Assembly: GCA_022570795.1 (NCBI GenBank)
Contig: JAKUDP010000010.1
Location: 1,364,001 to 1,428,000, forward strand
Source: Sphaerulina vaccinii
Lineage: Eukaryota > Ascomycota > Dothideomycetes > Mycosphaerellales > Mycosphaerellaceae
Direction: 5' to 3'
Length of the DNA stretch: 64,000 nucleotides
Every line of letters starts with the position of its first letter. Position 1 is the first letter of the stretch. Below are positions 33,381 through 44,255 of this stretch, in pieces. Below the pieces are notes generated by a model. It was not told the origin of the DNA. It saw nothing but the letters and a program-made list of their open reading frames with translations, and searched no databases. Both the position numbers and the translations under genes were made by a program.

Positions 33381-33661
33381 GGCCTTGAATACTTCAGAAA
33401 TCGCTGAATTATCGATAATTGAGAAGGCTCCACGAGATCTGGCAAACGCTAGCAAAAGCCAAAGCCGGGTTTGAATTATAAAAGCGAGTCCCAAGTTGCT
33501 TCGACTCGCTTTTATAATTGGACTGAATTATCCACTTTGCCTGTGCTTTTTTAGCGTTGCACCGTGCGTCGACATCGACTTCTGTCTAGCACCCCCACGC
33601 AGCTCACTTATCCATAAGTCAAGCTTGAATTATCGATAATTCAGCTGAAGTATTCAAGGCC
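33381..33661. mobile_element. PIF/Harbinger-type MITE (281 bp)
   Basis: Terminal inverted repeats begin GGCCTTGAATACTTCAG (33381-33397) and end with its complement (33645-33661). TTA flanks both sides (33378-33380 and 33662-33664), the 3-bp target duplication typical of PIF/Harbinger. The inverted repeat extends inward through CTGAATTATCGATAATT, interrupted on the left by a 6-bp insertion. A central hairpin has 17-bp perfect arms (33474-33490 and 33503-33519) around a 12-nt loop. No coding capacity, so it is non-autonomous. It has not been RIP-mutated: CA and TG are present. Confidence 0.88.
33474..33519. repeat. Central perfect hairpin of the MITE
   Basis: Arms AATTATAAAAGCGAGTC and GACTCGCTTTTATAATT flank CCAAGTTGCTTC. 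A transcript across it would fold into a strong stem of 17 bp. Confidence 0.85.
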
Positions 33662-33664
33662 TTA

Positions 33665-34613
33665 GCTGCCCAGATCCGAGCTGTTGCGAAGTTGGAGCCA
33701 AGTTAATAAGCAGCGGAGGCATCCTAAACGATGATGTTGGACGTCGGTAGAAAAGGTACATGTCCTGGAAGTACAAGGTTCTCGCAAGGAGGGACAGTAG
33801 TCAGCGATAAAGTTGTGGTATTTACATGGCTGCAGTGTAGGGCCCGAAACAATGCGATTTGCTCCTGCGAGCATCGTTTGCGTGACTGTGAGGCTTTACT
33901 GTTACTAGAAACTCAAGATTCGTCGCAATGCTCTTCTAGTTACTGCTTCAAGCGGTACAGTAATAAGAGCTCATGCAACTCTACCTGAACTGAGAACTAT
34001 CAAGAGGGCTATTCTGAGAAGCGGTGGAGCGGAGCTTCTTTGTACATTCGAAGGCTACATGGAAGGCACTGTACTCACACTTCTGCCCGAGCACCATGCA
34101 GTATTCTTCAAGCAGAAGGCTCTCCAAGCCTACGAGCACTAAAGCCTGAGGATCATGGACTGAATTCGACCTCTGATTGCTTCCTGGATCGTCTCGGTGT
34201 GAGCTCAAGGTGGCATGCATTCGTGATGGCGCATACAGACTGGCGCTAAGTCAAGAGATGTCTCTCGCACTCATACGGCTCGAGCGCGTCGTCATTCACC
34301 CATCTCAAGCGTGGGCCGGGATTATCGGTGTCGAAGGCGAGTACACATTCGTCAAAAACCACGACCAGGACGTTGTTCGCTGACAACCATTCCTGACTAT
34401 TGGGTATGGCTCCGAACTGCAGTTCCGCAGTAGCGACATGGAGCCGCAGGACTATTGCAACTGCCGTTCTCTGACGACGAGTGAGCCTGCAGAGCGCCGC
34501 ACAATGCGCCGGGCCAAGGTGACCAGACCTCGACTATAGAGTGCCTCGGAGTACTTCGCTGCGTCTTCCGAGAGCGATGGACCATGTTACCAGAGCATGG
34601 AGTGATATAGGTC
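33665..34613. other. 0.95-kb region without a supported gene
   Basis: Between the MITE and the mitochondrial membrane protein. Several short frames on both strands (up to ~85 codons) lack start, splice or domain support. One plus frame near 34250-34383 (LALIRLERVVIHPSQ) could be a fragment of something older. Nothing called. Confidence 0.35.
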
Positions 34614-35468
34614 TCAGAATATCCCAAACCACTTCTTCTGTACTGGCTGCTGCTTTCCTTCGAAGTCCACGTATGTCTCCGTACTCCCAGCAGCCTGATT
34701 CACTGCTGTCTTCGTGGTGTCCTCGGCCATCTCAATGGCTGGTCCCTCTCCAGCGTGGCTGGCAAGTCGCGCGTTACCCTCTCGGAGTGCAGGTCCCATG
34801 CTCTCATCATCACCCTTCGCGGTCCATCCGCCAAACAGACCACCCTCTGCCTGATCCAGGCCATGCGCTTTCCGATAGTCCGAGCGCTTCTTTACATCAT
34901 CGACCTTTTGCTTTCGCTTTTCTGCTGTCTGCGCAGATACGTATGCCACGTGCAAGTCGTATGTTTCGATCCAGCGGCCAATGTAAGCGATAGGATGAGA
35001 GAAGAACATGCTTCGAGGTGGGAGCATATCACGGTATGGAGTATTATGGAGGAAGTCGTTGATCCATATACCAAGGACTAGGGAGACGAGAATGCCCTAT
35101 GCAGTGTCAGTATTGATTACGAGCTCTACGGGAGCGATTTGCCATACCAAAGAAATCCAAAGATGGATGGTCCTGTTTGTCAGAAACCAATGCATGAACG
35201 TTCCTTCGGGTGGCATCATATGTGGATAGCGCTTCGTCCTTTGCGTTGGCGTGAGATCTAGTCCATATGTATATCTTGTCTTGCTTCGCAGCCTTGCTGG
35301 ATGTGAAGGCGGTCGGAACTTGTCTGGCTTCTCCAGTACTCGTGGTTTGGGAGGCGTAGGCTTATCCGTTGAGGCATATCGCACTGATGGAAGTATCCGG
35401 AGGTGCTGTAGTTGTCGCGAATGAAGAGTAAAGCCGGCGCGAGGCACAGCGAGACGTAGAGATGCCAT
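34614..35468 (-). CDS. Fungal mitochondrial membrane protein of unknown function
   Basis: Two exons, 35148-35468 and 34614-35096, give 267 residues. The 51-nt intron (GTATGG...GCATAG) joins HLWISL-GILVSLVLGIWI, creating one transmembrane helix that the intron splits. The N-terminus is Arg-rich and ends SVRYAST, a likely mitochondrial presequence. Conserved-looking blocks are KRYPHMMPPEGTFMHWFLTN before the helix and ADMLPP-type PYRDMLPPRSMFF, RWIETYDLHVAYVS after it, followed by KKRSDYRKAHGLDQAEGGLFGGWTA. I recall this arrangement from uncharacterised fungal proteins but know no function. It shares a 294-bp divergent region with beta-tubulin. Confidence 0.72.
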
Positions 35469-35762
35469 GGCGACAAGTGACTGACTGCGCTACACACTGT
35501 CAAGTGAAGTAAAAGTGAAGGATTGCTGGGTCGTTCCTGCCTCAGGGACGCGCCTGCCAGCTGAGGACCTGATTGGCTGTGGAGCTTAAACTCAGGGCAA
35601 ATAAACACTTCGTCAAACCGCTCTTGCACCTCTCTCCATCTGCTTGCTGTTTCTACACGACAACAACAACGACAAAAAGACTTCGAGTCTGATATTCTCG
35701 GCGACCACAACACCCTCTCTCCCTGAAACAACACCCAGTACAAGACCGTCAAGATTCCAGGT
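35469..35762. promoter_or_regulatory. Divergent promoter region of beta-tubulin
   Basis: Just upstream of the tubulin ATG lies a pyrimidine-rich stretch (CTCTTGCACCTCTCTCC, about 35621-35638) and a CAACAACAACGAC-type leader at about 35661-35673. Pyrimidine tracts ahead of the start region are usual in highly expressed fungal genes. No TATA box is obvious. Confidence 0.45.
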
Positions 35763-37388
35763 ATGCGTGAGATTGTAAGTCCACACACCGCCCCTAAAAT
35801 GCCTCCACTGCGCGGGGCACGCGTTCGCAGCCAACGAACACGACATTGCGAGCAGGAACAGCAAGCTGACAGCAATGTGATGACAGGTCCACCTTCAAAC
35901 TGGCCAGTGTGTACGTATACGCGCAGCTCCGACCCAAATCGAGTGGAAATTGACTTCGCAAAGGGCAACCAAATAGGTGCTGCATTCTGGCAGACCATCT
36001 CCGGCGAGCATGGCCTCGACGGCTCTGGCGTGTATGTGAAAGACGCAGAAATGGATATGGAAGGACACAACTGACGAGGCACAGCTACAATGGCACGTCT
36101 GATCTCCAGCTCGAGCGCATGAACGTGTACTTCAACGAGGTATGAACATTGGAGCTGCTGCCTAAGGCATGACTGGCGCCGAAAGCTAATGCGATCCGTA
36201 CAGGCTTCTGGCAACAAGTATGTTCCTCGTGCTGTCCTCGTCGATCTGGAGCCAGGTACTATGGACGCTGTCCGCGCTGGTCCATTCGGTCAGCTCTTCC
36301 GTCCAGACAACTTCGTCTTCGGCCAGTCTGGTGCCGGTAACAACTGGGCAAAGGGCCACTACACTGAGGGTGCCGAGCTCGTTGACCAGGTTCTCGATGT
36401 CGTCCGACGCGAGGCTGAGGGATGTGACTGCCTCCAAGGCTTCCAGATCACCCACTCTCTCGGTGGTGGTACCGGTGCTGGTATGGGTACGCTTCTCATC
36501 AGCAAGATCCGCGAGGAGTTCCCCGACCGCATGATGGCCACTTTCTCCGTCATGCCATCGCCAAAGGTCTCTGATACCGTTGTCGAGCCATACAACGCCA
36601 CTCTCTCTGTCCACCAGCTGGTCGAGAACTCTGATGAGACCTTCTGTATCGACAACGAGGCGCTGTACGACATTTGCATGCGCACTCTCAAGCTCAACAA
36701 CCCATCTTACGGCGATCTCAACCACCTTGTCTCCGCTGTCATGTCCGGTGTGACCACTTGCCTGCGTTTTCCAGGTCAGCTCAACAGCGATCTGCGCAAG
36801 CTCGCTGTTAACATGGTCCCATTCCCACGTCTCCACTTCTTCATGGTTGGATTCGCACCACTCACCAGCCGTGGCGCGCACTCTTTCCGCGCTGTGACCG
36901 TGCCAGAGCTCACTCAGCAAATCTTCGACCCAAAGAACATGATGGCTGCCAGCGACTTCCGCAACGGACGCTACCTCACCTGCTCTGCCATCTACCGTGG
37001 TAAGGTGTCGATGAAGGAGGTCGAGGACCAGATCCGCAACGTGCAGAACAAGAACACTGCCTACTTCGTCGAGTGGATTCCAAACAACGTCCAGACCGCC
37101 CTTTGCTCCATCCCACCACGCGGCCTCAAGATGTCCTCCACTTTCGTCGGAAACAGCACTTCGATCCAGGAGCTCTTCAAGCGTGTTGGCGACCAGTTCA
37201 CCGCCATGTTCAGGCGCAAGGCTTTCTTGCATTGGTACACTGGTGAGGGTATGGACGAGATGGAGTTCACTGAGGCAGAGTCCAACATGAACGACTTGGT
37301 CTCCGAGTACCAGCAGTATCAGGAGGCCTCTGTCTCTGAGGGAGAGGAGGAGTACGATGAGGAGGCTCCACTCGAGGGCGAGGAGTAG
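35763..37388 (+). CDS. TUB2: Beta-tubulin
   Basis: Five exons, 35763-35774, 35887-35910, 35964-36031, 36085-36139 and 36204-37388, give 447 residues. The N-terminus [20 protein letters not shown] is assembled from three tiny exons, the ancestral pattern of filamentous-ascomycete beta-tubulins. The GTP-binding loop is GGGTGAGMG, and the acidic tail ends EEAPLEGEE. Role: beta subunit of microtubules. The residues whose change gives resistance to benzimidazole fungicides are all of the sensitive type: Phe167 (MATFSVMP), Glu198 (codon 36636-36638) and Phe200 (codon 36642-36644). The autoregulatory start MREI is intact. Codon use is strongly biased to C-ending codons, as expected for high expression. 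Confidence 0.98.
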
Positions 37389-37980
37389 GACGAATGGCAG
37401 CAGTGAATATCTCACCGAGCTCAAGCCTGCTGCGGTGGCAAGCTTGCAGACAGACATGTTGAAGGCGTAGTCCCCTTTTCAGAGATACTTGCCTACCGCA
37501 ATGCCAGCCTCGAAGAACGGCAAGAAGCTCACTCAAAGCCACAAACCGGTCGGTGATGCGTGAGCTGTCTTCGCCAATGAAGGAATGAACTTTTGCTCAC
37601 AACTACCCAATGATTACCTAGCGGAACCCAATGTTTATCATGATCACCAACACCATCTGTTTCTCATCCACGTCCTAATCGATCAAGCATGCATGACCTC
37701 GTCGTTTCGTATGAGCGATATAATCGGAGTTCGAGAATCTCGCTCCACATAGAAGGCATTCGTCTATAGATGCTATGGATAGCGTCGTGGGTTCATGTCA
37801 AGACGTGAGACGCAGAGTGACGATACAACATCGCACTTCTGCTGAGGATGATCTGAGAGCAGCGAAAATCTCAGCTACCGGGCGAAGCGTGCACACTGAT
37901 CGAAACCAATACTTGCAGGATATAAAACTCATGATACCAGAACCTGTCTTTCCAATCCTCAGGGCGTAAGCATGCTAGTT
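37389..37980. other. Beta-tubulin 3' flank
   Basis: No gene seen. It probably holds the tubulin 3' UTR and the terminator of the convergent 70-residue gene. The only open frame of note (37775-37969) has no support. Confidence 0.4.
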
Positions 37981-38405
37981 CTACTTCTTCTCTGGTTCGC
38001 CTTTCTGGGCCTTGTTCTTGTTATCTCCCGTGTCTTTATAATCGCCTCCTTGAGCTTCATATCTTCGTGCCATTTCTCCAGCTTTCCAAGCGGACCTAAA
38101 AGTAGTAGGTAGAAGGGTTAGCAAAGATCTCTGGAAAAGCAGGCTGTCTCAATCAATGTCTGTCCTCAAGCCCCGCACCCGAGTGAGTGCGAACTTGGTG
38201 AGACACTGAAGCGAGCGCATGCCTTCTATCTACTGCTTTTACGCACCATTTGCCAGCGCCGCCTCCTACACATATATTGTCAGTCACACAAAGTCAATCT
38301 TACGACGATCGGCAACATGTCTGTACCTTTCTCCTCGGCCTTGACCTCTTCCTTGATCTTTTCTCTTAGCTCCGGATCTGTTGGTTCACCCTTGCTAGAC
38401 GGCAT
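37981..38405 (-). CDS. Small conserved fungal protein (70 residues), unknown function
   Basis: Three exons, 38327-38405, 38247-38265 and 37981-38095. The middle exon is only 19 nt. Joined protein: MPSSKGEPTDPELREKIKEE, then a Gly-rich GGGAGKWSAWKAGEMARRYE and a basic tail (NKNKAQKGEPEKK). Splicing joins the Gly-Gly-Gly and the Lys-Trp|Ser-Ala-Trp segments in frame, with donors GTACAG and GTGCGT. I recall small fungal proteins with this same GGGAG.W.AWKA.E...YE pattern, but no function is known to me. The protein is highly charged and probably partly helical at both ends, with no membrane segment or signal. Confidence 0.7.
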
Positions 38406-38948
38406 TCTGAGAGTGTAGGTAGTATGGAGTAATTGTCTGCTGTATCTTGAAGCGATGTGTGCCTGGTAGAAGAGTCTGCAATTGCACAAACTTGCAAATG
38501 TATGATTATAAGTGAATCGGTTGGAACTGCTTAACAATAGACAGAAGATTAGTTTATGGATTTCCTTGCCAAACAGTTGATGTCGTGACAAAGTCATGAT
38601 GTCAGTGGGGATCAGCTGGTATAGGCTGGTATAGACATTGAGCTCCGATCTGATAGAGGGAAGAATGAGCTTATGCAGGTACACAAACCTTGCTTCTCTG
38701 GAGAAAACCCAGTTCTAAAAGGCCGTAATAAAGCAGCTCCTAATGCTTTGCTCTTTGTACAGAATAACAGTAATTGTACAAGGGTATCGATCATCGTATC
38801 GTTGCTCGTTAACCATGTCCATGAACAGTAATTCTCCGTCTCCTTCCTTGCCTCTCCTGGCACCGCGAAACTCCTGATGGCCGCCTCGTGTGTCGAAGTG
38901 GGCTGAGAAGTCTCATGAACCCATCTCTAGGGATGACAGTGCCACGCA
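38406..38948. other. Intergenic, no gene seen
   Basis: Promoter of the 70-residue gene and 3' flank of the glycosylase. Rather AT-rich (for example 38500-38560) but with normal CA/TG content, so not RIP-mutated. Confidence 0.4.
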
Positions 38949-40395
38949 CTACTTCTTGCCTCGAGCTGACTTGCGCTCGCCTGGCAGGACTGGCTTCACT
39001 TCTTTCTTGGTCGAAGTCTTCTTTGTCTTACCGTTGGCAGGTCCTGGTTCGGCCACTGCTTTGTTGCGAGATGACTGTCGTTCGCCGGGCAGGACAGGCT
39101 TCGATTCTTTCTTGCGCGTCGCCTTGGGTTTCTTCGTCTTTGGTGCTTCTTCTTGATCCTCAACCTCATCATCTACCTTTTCGGCTGCTCCGGCCTCATT
39201 TGGTTCGACCTTTGCCTTCTTGCCTCGTGGTGCTTTCTTCGGTACAGGCTCAGCATCGGCTTCCACTTTGGCCTTCTTGCCGCGCGCCTTCTTTGCTGGC
39301 ACGACCTCTTCCACTTCATCTTCATCCTCAGCTTCTGCGTCGTCTTCAGCCTCAACCTTCCGCTTACGGCCTTTTGTGGACTTCTTTTCCACCTTCCCTT
39401 CTCCAATGGCAGTGTCCAGATCGCCTGCTACTGCAGCAGTCTTTCTCTGAACAGACGGAACGAAAGCAGAAGTGCGTCCGCCGACTGTGATGTGCTCAAT
39501 CTTTGCGCCATTCGGGAGCTTGTTTACATCCCCTTTTTTGCCTTTATCCCATCGATGTCTCATGAGCCAGTCCTCTGGGAATTGTGAACTGTCTGCAAGG
39601 GTCTCGCACGCCGTTGTGGTAACAGAGATGAGCGCATCGTGGAGCTGCTTGATCTGCTGCTCATCGAAGGTGTTGCTGTATTGCTCTGGATGTAGCTTCG
39701 CTTGGTACATGATTTCATCTGCAACCCAGTTCCCGACACCGCTGATGTTGGCCTGGTCCAGCAAGAGCGCTTTGACCGGGACCTTCTTCTTGTTCAAAAG
39801 CTTCGACAACCAGTCGACACTCACAATGTCCTTGTCGATGAATGGATCGGGGCCGTTCTCTTTCAGTGGGCTAGTGTTCCGTATGTCTTTTGCTTCACAA
39901 TCGATCAATGAGATCCGCCCAAGGCGTCGAGGATCCACAAAGGCGAGTTCGACAGCTTCTCGACCTCCTTCGGCATCGCATTTAATCAACCACTTCGTCC
40001 ACTTCTCTTGTGGTGGCCATGCTTCTGGCTTCTTGCCATCCTCCTTCGCTTGCTTGTAATATGCAAAATCCTCAACAGAGCATTTGATCCAGCCAGTCAT
40101 GCCCAGATGCATGACCGAGTGTGGCTTCTGGTCGAATGTGAGATAGAAGTATTTGCCCTGCTGCCCTGCACTCAGGACCTTCCTCCCTGTAAGGGCTTTC
40201 GCGAAGGTGTCCGCATCTGTGCCACCCTTCTTGCCGTATACTATCTCATCGCTGAAGCCTTGACATGATGCGATGGTCCTGTTGACTAAGTGTTTCCGAA
40301 GGAAGTGTACCAGGCGTGCCACTTCTCCAATCTGCATCGTCGGCATCAGCGTGTGACAGGCCATCACTTTGACAGTAGGGCCGTACCTCTGGCAT
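38949..40395 (-). CDS. Fpg/MutM-type DNA glycosylase (fungal, zincless)
   Basis: Two exons, 40387-40395 and 38949-40331, give 463 residues. Exon 1 is just 9 nt and codes MPE; splicing over a 55-nt intron (GTACGG...ATGCAG) gives MPEIGEVARLVHF. Family knowledge: after Met removal, this Pro is the Schiff-base nucleophile and the Glu is the acid of Fpg/Nei enzymes. Further family elements are AGQQGKYFYLTF (catalytic Lys), VMHLGMTGW, FVDPRRLGRI, DQANISGVGNWVADEIMY and the H2TH region. No CxxC zinc finger is seen, as in plant and Candida Fpg. The last ~130 residues are Lys-rich and disordered, with a duplicated KPVLPGER motif. Role: removes oxidised purines and nicks the site. Without exon 1 the gene could not make an active enzyme. 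Confidence 0.92.
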
Positions 40396-40859
40396 CGTCA
40401 CAAGCTGGCTCCTAGAGCTGTATGTAGAGCTATACAGCAAGTCGAATACTGAAAGTGCATATACTCCAAGAGTGTTGTCTTGATGGAGGACGAGGAGGGA
40501 GCTCTTCGCGTCGAGTAAGATCGAGGAACGCGTCGCGGAGGCCGAGGACGCACTCACTCGCCGCTTCTCGCCGATGTCTTCCCCAACATCAACACCAACA
40601 TCATCAACCATCAACCATCAACATCGCATCGACTCGATGAGTGCCATGGCGCCCGCCCGTACGCAGAGACAGCGAGCTTCGTGATGCATCAATAATCGAC
40701 GACATGACATCGCCGGGGCGTGTCGACCGGCTTCAGCTTCCCCAATGAGCTGGCCGGACGGCCAGATAAGAAGCTAAGTCGTTTCTGTTACTCATGAGCC
40801 AGTCTCTCTTCTTTCCCTTTGGAGGTCTGCCTGGACTTTGACCCAACTGGAACTGCACA
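40396..40859. promoter_or_regulatory. Divergent region between glycosylase and agmatinase
   Basis: 464 bp between two start codons. ATCATCAACCATCAACCATC-like repeats lie at about 40600-40620. Short frames are unsupported. No gene called. Confidence 0.4.
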
Positions 40860-42322
40860 ATGGTTGCAAGTAACGTCCTGATCGCTGCGCTCGTCGGCTG
40901 TGCCGCAGCTCATGCTGGACACAACCACGGCGAGAAGTATCAGCAGAAGAAGTTTGTAGGCGAGACCAAAGAAGACCGTGAGTACGGCCCCGGTTGTGCT
41001 CGCCTTGGCTCAAGTACTGATTTCGACAAGTGGACGCCAAATGGGGTCAAGATGTGAGTAGAGAAGGAGGAGATGCAATTCAAGACGGGCGTGGCATTGA
41101 TTGATCTCAGTGGGGTTTCACTGGAATCAATACGTTCGCCCACCTACCTCATACAAGATGTCTACAACATCCCGACGAAGAATATGATATCGCTATACTG
41201 GGCGCACCTTTTGACACGGCAGTCACTTATCGACCTGGTGCGAGGTTCGGCCCTCGAGCAATACGAACAGCGGCACAGCGCCAAACTGCTTTCCGTGGCT
41301 ATAACCCTCGAGCCAGCATAAATCCATATCAGAGTTGGGCCAAAGTAATCGATTGTGGAGACATTCCAATCTCTCCCTTCGACAATGCTCTTGCTCTGCG
41401 GCAGATGACAGAAGCATTTACGAACTTAGCTCACAGCACAGCCCCAAAGCACAATGCCGAGTCGCGATATGCATATCGAAACATCCCAAAGCTGCTTACA
41501 CTGGGTGGCGATCATTCAATTGCCCTGCCTACGCTCCGAGCTCTCAATCAGGTCTATGGGCCAGTTGCGGTTGTCCACTTCGACGCACATCTCGATACGT
41601 ATGACAATTCCCTAAGCATTCAGCGAACCGAACGCTGATCGAAGATGCCTATAGGTGGCATCCTGCCAAGTACCCATCAGCGTGGATTGATCCCAACAAT
41701 CCGAATGAGCAGTCGTTCTTCACACATGGTACCATGTTCTGGGTAGCTCATAACGGTCGGTGTATCAAAGATGTTCCCGAGTACCGGCACTGATCTTGTC
41801 AACAGAAAGTCTGATCGCAAAGAACAAGTCCGTCCACGCAGGTCTTCGTACTCGCTTGTCAGGTCTCGAGGATAATGAAGACGATGATGCTCAAGGCTGG
41901 TCGCGAATTGCCTGTGACGATATCGATGATCTTGGTGCTAAAGGTGTGGCTGAGAAGATCATGGAGCATGTTGGTACCGATACTCCCGTGTATCTCTCCA
42001 TTGACATTGATGTGATCGATCCGGGACTAGCTCCAGGTACAGGCACGCCTGAGCCAGGTGGATGGACCACACGCGAACTGATTCGTGTTCTGAGAGGCAT
42101 CGAGGGTCTGAACGTGGTATGCGCTTGGAGACGTTGCGATCAGATGAGACCGAACCTTTCACTAACTTGCTGCAGGTAGGCGCCGATGTTGTAGAGGTTG
42201 CGCCGGCGTATGATGGCACCGGCGAGACCACGGCACTCGCAGCTGCTCAAGTTGCATTTGAAGTCTTGACCAGCATGATCAAGCGCGGTCTTGTCGAGGA
42301 GAACGTGCATGATGAGCTGTGA
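40860..42322 (+). CDS. Secreted agmatinase-like ureohydrolase
   Basis: Six exons, 40860-40977, 41031-41053, 41111-41598, 41655-41755, 41806-42116 and 42176-42322, give 395 residues. Exon 2 is 23 nt; including it gives DAKWGQD-WGFTGINTFAHLPH, the family's usual lead-in. A signal peptide is clear at 1-19 (VLIAALVGCAAAHA) followed by HNHGE. Manganese ligands: GGDHSI, DAHLDT and SIDIDVIDPG. Family knowledge: arginase/agmatinase superfamily, hydrolysing guanidino compounds to urea and an amine. RPGARFGPRAIR is the substrate-loop motif of agmatinase-type members. The signal peptide suggests an extracellular or vacuolar enzyme, perhaps for nitrogen scavenging. Some fungal relatives act on other guanidino substrates, so the exact one is open. 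Confidence 0.88.
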
Positions 42323-42954
42323 ACGAGGATATTGTTGATGTGTTTGCTTGCATAGCAATGGCAGTACCGCAGCACCCAGGAGGCTCTCTACATTTTCCCT
42401 TTCCCTATTCTTATCCTCCTATTCGTGTTGAGACCAGATCACTACGTCTTATATCGATCGCTACATGAGGTCTTAGAGTCGAGCGAAATGGTCGTTGTCG
42501 CCTCTCCAAATTCGAGCATTGTCTACGCTTTTGAAGCAGGGCTGAGTCACTTAGACCTTATCGTGTCGCAGTGGAGAGTGATGAGAAGTGTCGATTCTAC
42601 ACTTCATATGTTTCTGGTTCATAGTGCGATCCACGCAGCTCGACACAGAAACAATGCAAGGACGGCAATGACCATTTTGTTCGAGCCTTGCAACAAGTTG
42701 GTTCGTGATATATGCGAGAGCTGAAGTGCTTCCTCCTTGGCAAGCCGACTCGAGCTCTCTTTCCGCGACAGCTTCCACTGCTCGCTCGAGCACTTCACAC
42801 ATCATCTTCCGACCATTCCCACGTTTTCCACTCCGCTCTCGCATCGCTACCGCCGTGAACACCACAACGACATCTCCGACAGGCGACGACGCACAATTAC
42901 TAGGCCAGGCGCACCTGAAGGGCATGGTGCCTCCGCGCCAGAAACCATCCTATC
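42323..42954. other. Intergenic, promoter of CAF40
   Basis: No gene supported. The last ~200 bp before the CAF40 start are C- and T-rich (for example TTCCACTCCGCTCTCG near 42826) and hold CACCACAACGACATC-type leader sequence. Short upstream frames exist, but none is convincing. Confidence 0.4.
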
Positions 42955-44255
42955 ATGAATAGCGCATTCTCGCACCAGCAGAACGCTTATCATGGCGGAC
43001 AGCCCGACTGGCAGCATCACGCCAACCAGACACACCAGCAGCATCACTACGCTGCGCAGAGCCAAGCTGCTGCGGTCGCAGCTCAGCAAGCTCAACAATA
43101 TGGACGGACCATGAGCGCTGCAGGTCAGAACAACGGAGGAAACAACAACTCAGGCAACAATGGCATGAACGGAGGCTCAGGTCTCGGTGGTGGCAGTGGA
43201 CTGGGTGGGGGAGCAGGCGCAGACCACAGCGGCGGTGGCATGGGACCAGGCGAGAATATCAGCGAAGATAACCGCAGAGTCCTTGAGTGGATCTCGCAAG
43301 TTCTACGCCCAGAGACACGCGAGGCAGCGTTGCTGGAGCTCAGCAAGAAAAGAGAGCAGGTGCCCGAGTTGGCGCTCATATTATGGCACTCATTTGGTGA
43401 GTGCGCGCAGGATGTGGCAGTATCGTTCGGCCAGAGATGTGATGATGAACTGACGTTGAATAGGCGTCATGACCTCTCTGCTGCAAGAGATCATATCGGT
43501 TTACCCGCTGCTGAACCCCAGTCAGCTCACAGCGGCAGCCTCTAATCGCGTCTGTAATGCACTTGCTCTCTTGCAATGCGTTGCGAGCCACGGAGAGACC
43601 AGAGGTCTATTTCTGAACGGTAAGCATACCCCCGAAGCTGGTGATATGGTAACGCGCCAGATGTACTGATCACAACGTAGCTCACATCCCGCTCTTCTTG
43701 TACCCATTCCTTAACACGACATCCAAGTCCAGGCCATTTGAGTACCTTCGACTTACATCTCTGGGCGTCATCGGCGCACTGGTGAAGAACGACAGCTCTG
43801 AAGTGATCAACTTCCTCCTCACAACTGAGATCATTCCATTGTGCCTCCGTATTATGGAGACTGGATCAGAACTCAGCAAGACGGTTGCCATCTTCATCGT
43901 CCAGAAGATACTGCTCGACGATATGGGCTTGCAGTACATCTGCCAGACATATGAGCGTTTCTATGCTGTCGGCACTGTCCTTAGTAACATGGTAACGCAG
44001 CTGGTCGATCAGCAAACAGTGCGCCTGCTCAAGCACGTTGTCAGATGCTTCTTACGTCTCTCCGACAACGCTCGTGCGCGTGAAGCTCTTCGCCAATGCT
44101 TGCCGGAGCCTCTGCGAGACGCGACATTCTCGCCTGTTCTCAGAGACGATGCTGCAACTAAGCGCTGCCTGGCACAGCTCCTGCTGGCGCTATCAGACCA
44201 AGCAGAAGCACCAACTGGTGCCTACGGACATGGCCAACACGGCCTATTATCGTAG
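42955..44255 (+). CDS. CAF40: CCR4-NOT subunit CAF40/Rcd1
   Basis: Three exons, 42955-43396, 43464-43619 and 43681-44255, give 390 residues. Joins HSF-G-VMTSLLQEII and FLN-A-HIPLFLYPFLNTTS are both in highly conserved sequence. The first ~100 residues are a Gln/Asn/Gly-rich disordered tail typical of fungal members. The armadillo-repeat core follows, with RPFEYLRLTSLGVIGALVKND and TVAIFIVQKILLDD, LLKHVVRCFLRLSDN. Family knowledge: binds CCR4-NOT NOT1 and RNA-binding proteins for mRNA deadenylation and decay. The C-terminal tail (PTGAYGHGQHGLLS) is short. Confidence 0.96.

Noticed and set aside
33474..33519. Rho-independent-type terminator
   Set aside because: The hairpin lies in the middle of a MITE in a eukaryote.
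36186..37457. 423-codon open frame on the minus strand across beta-tubulin
   Set aside because: It is the mirror of the strongly biased tubulin codons, with a low-complexity product and no start or domain support.
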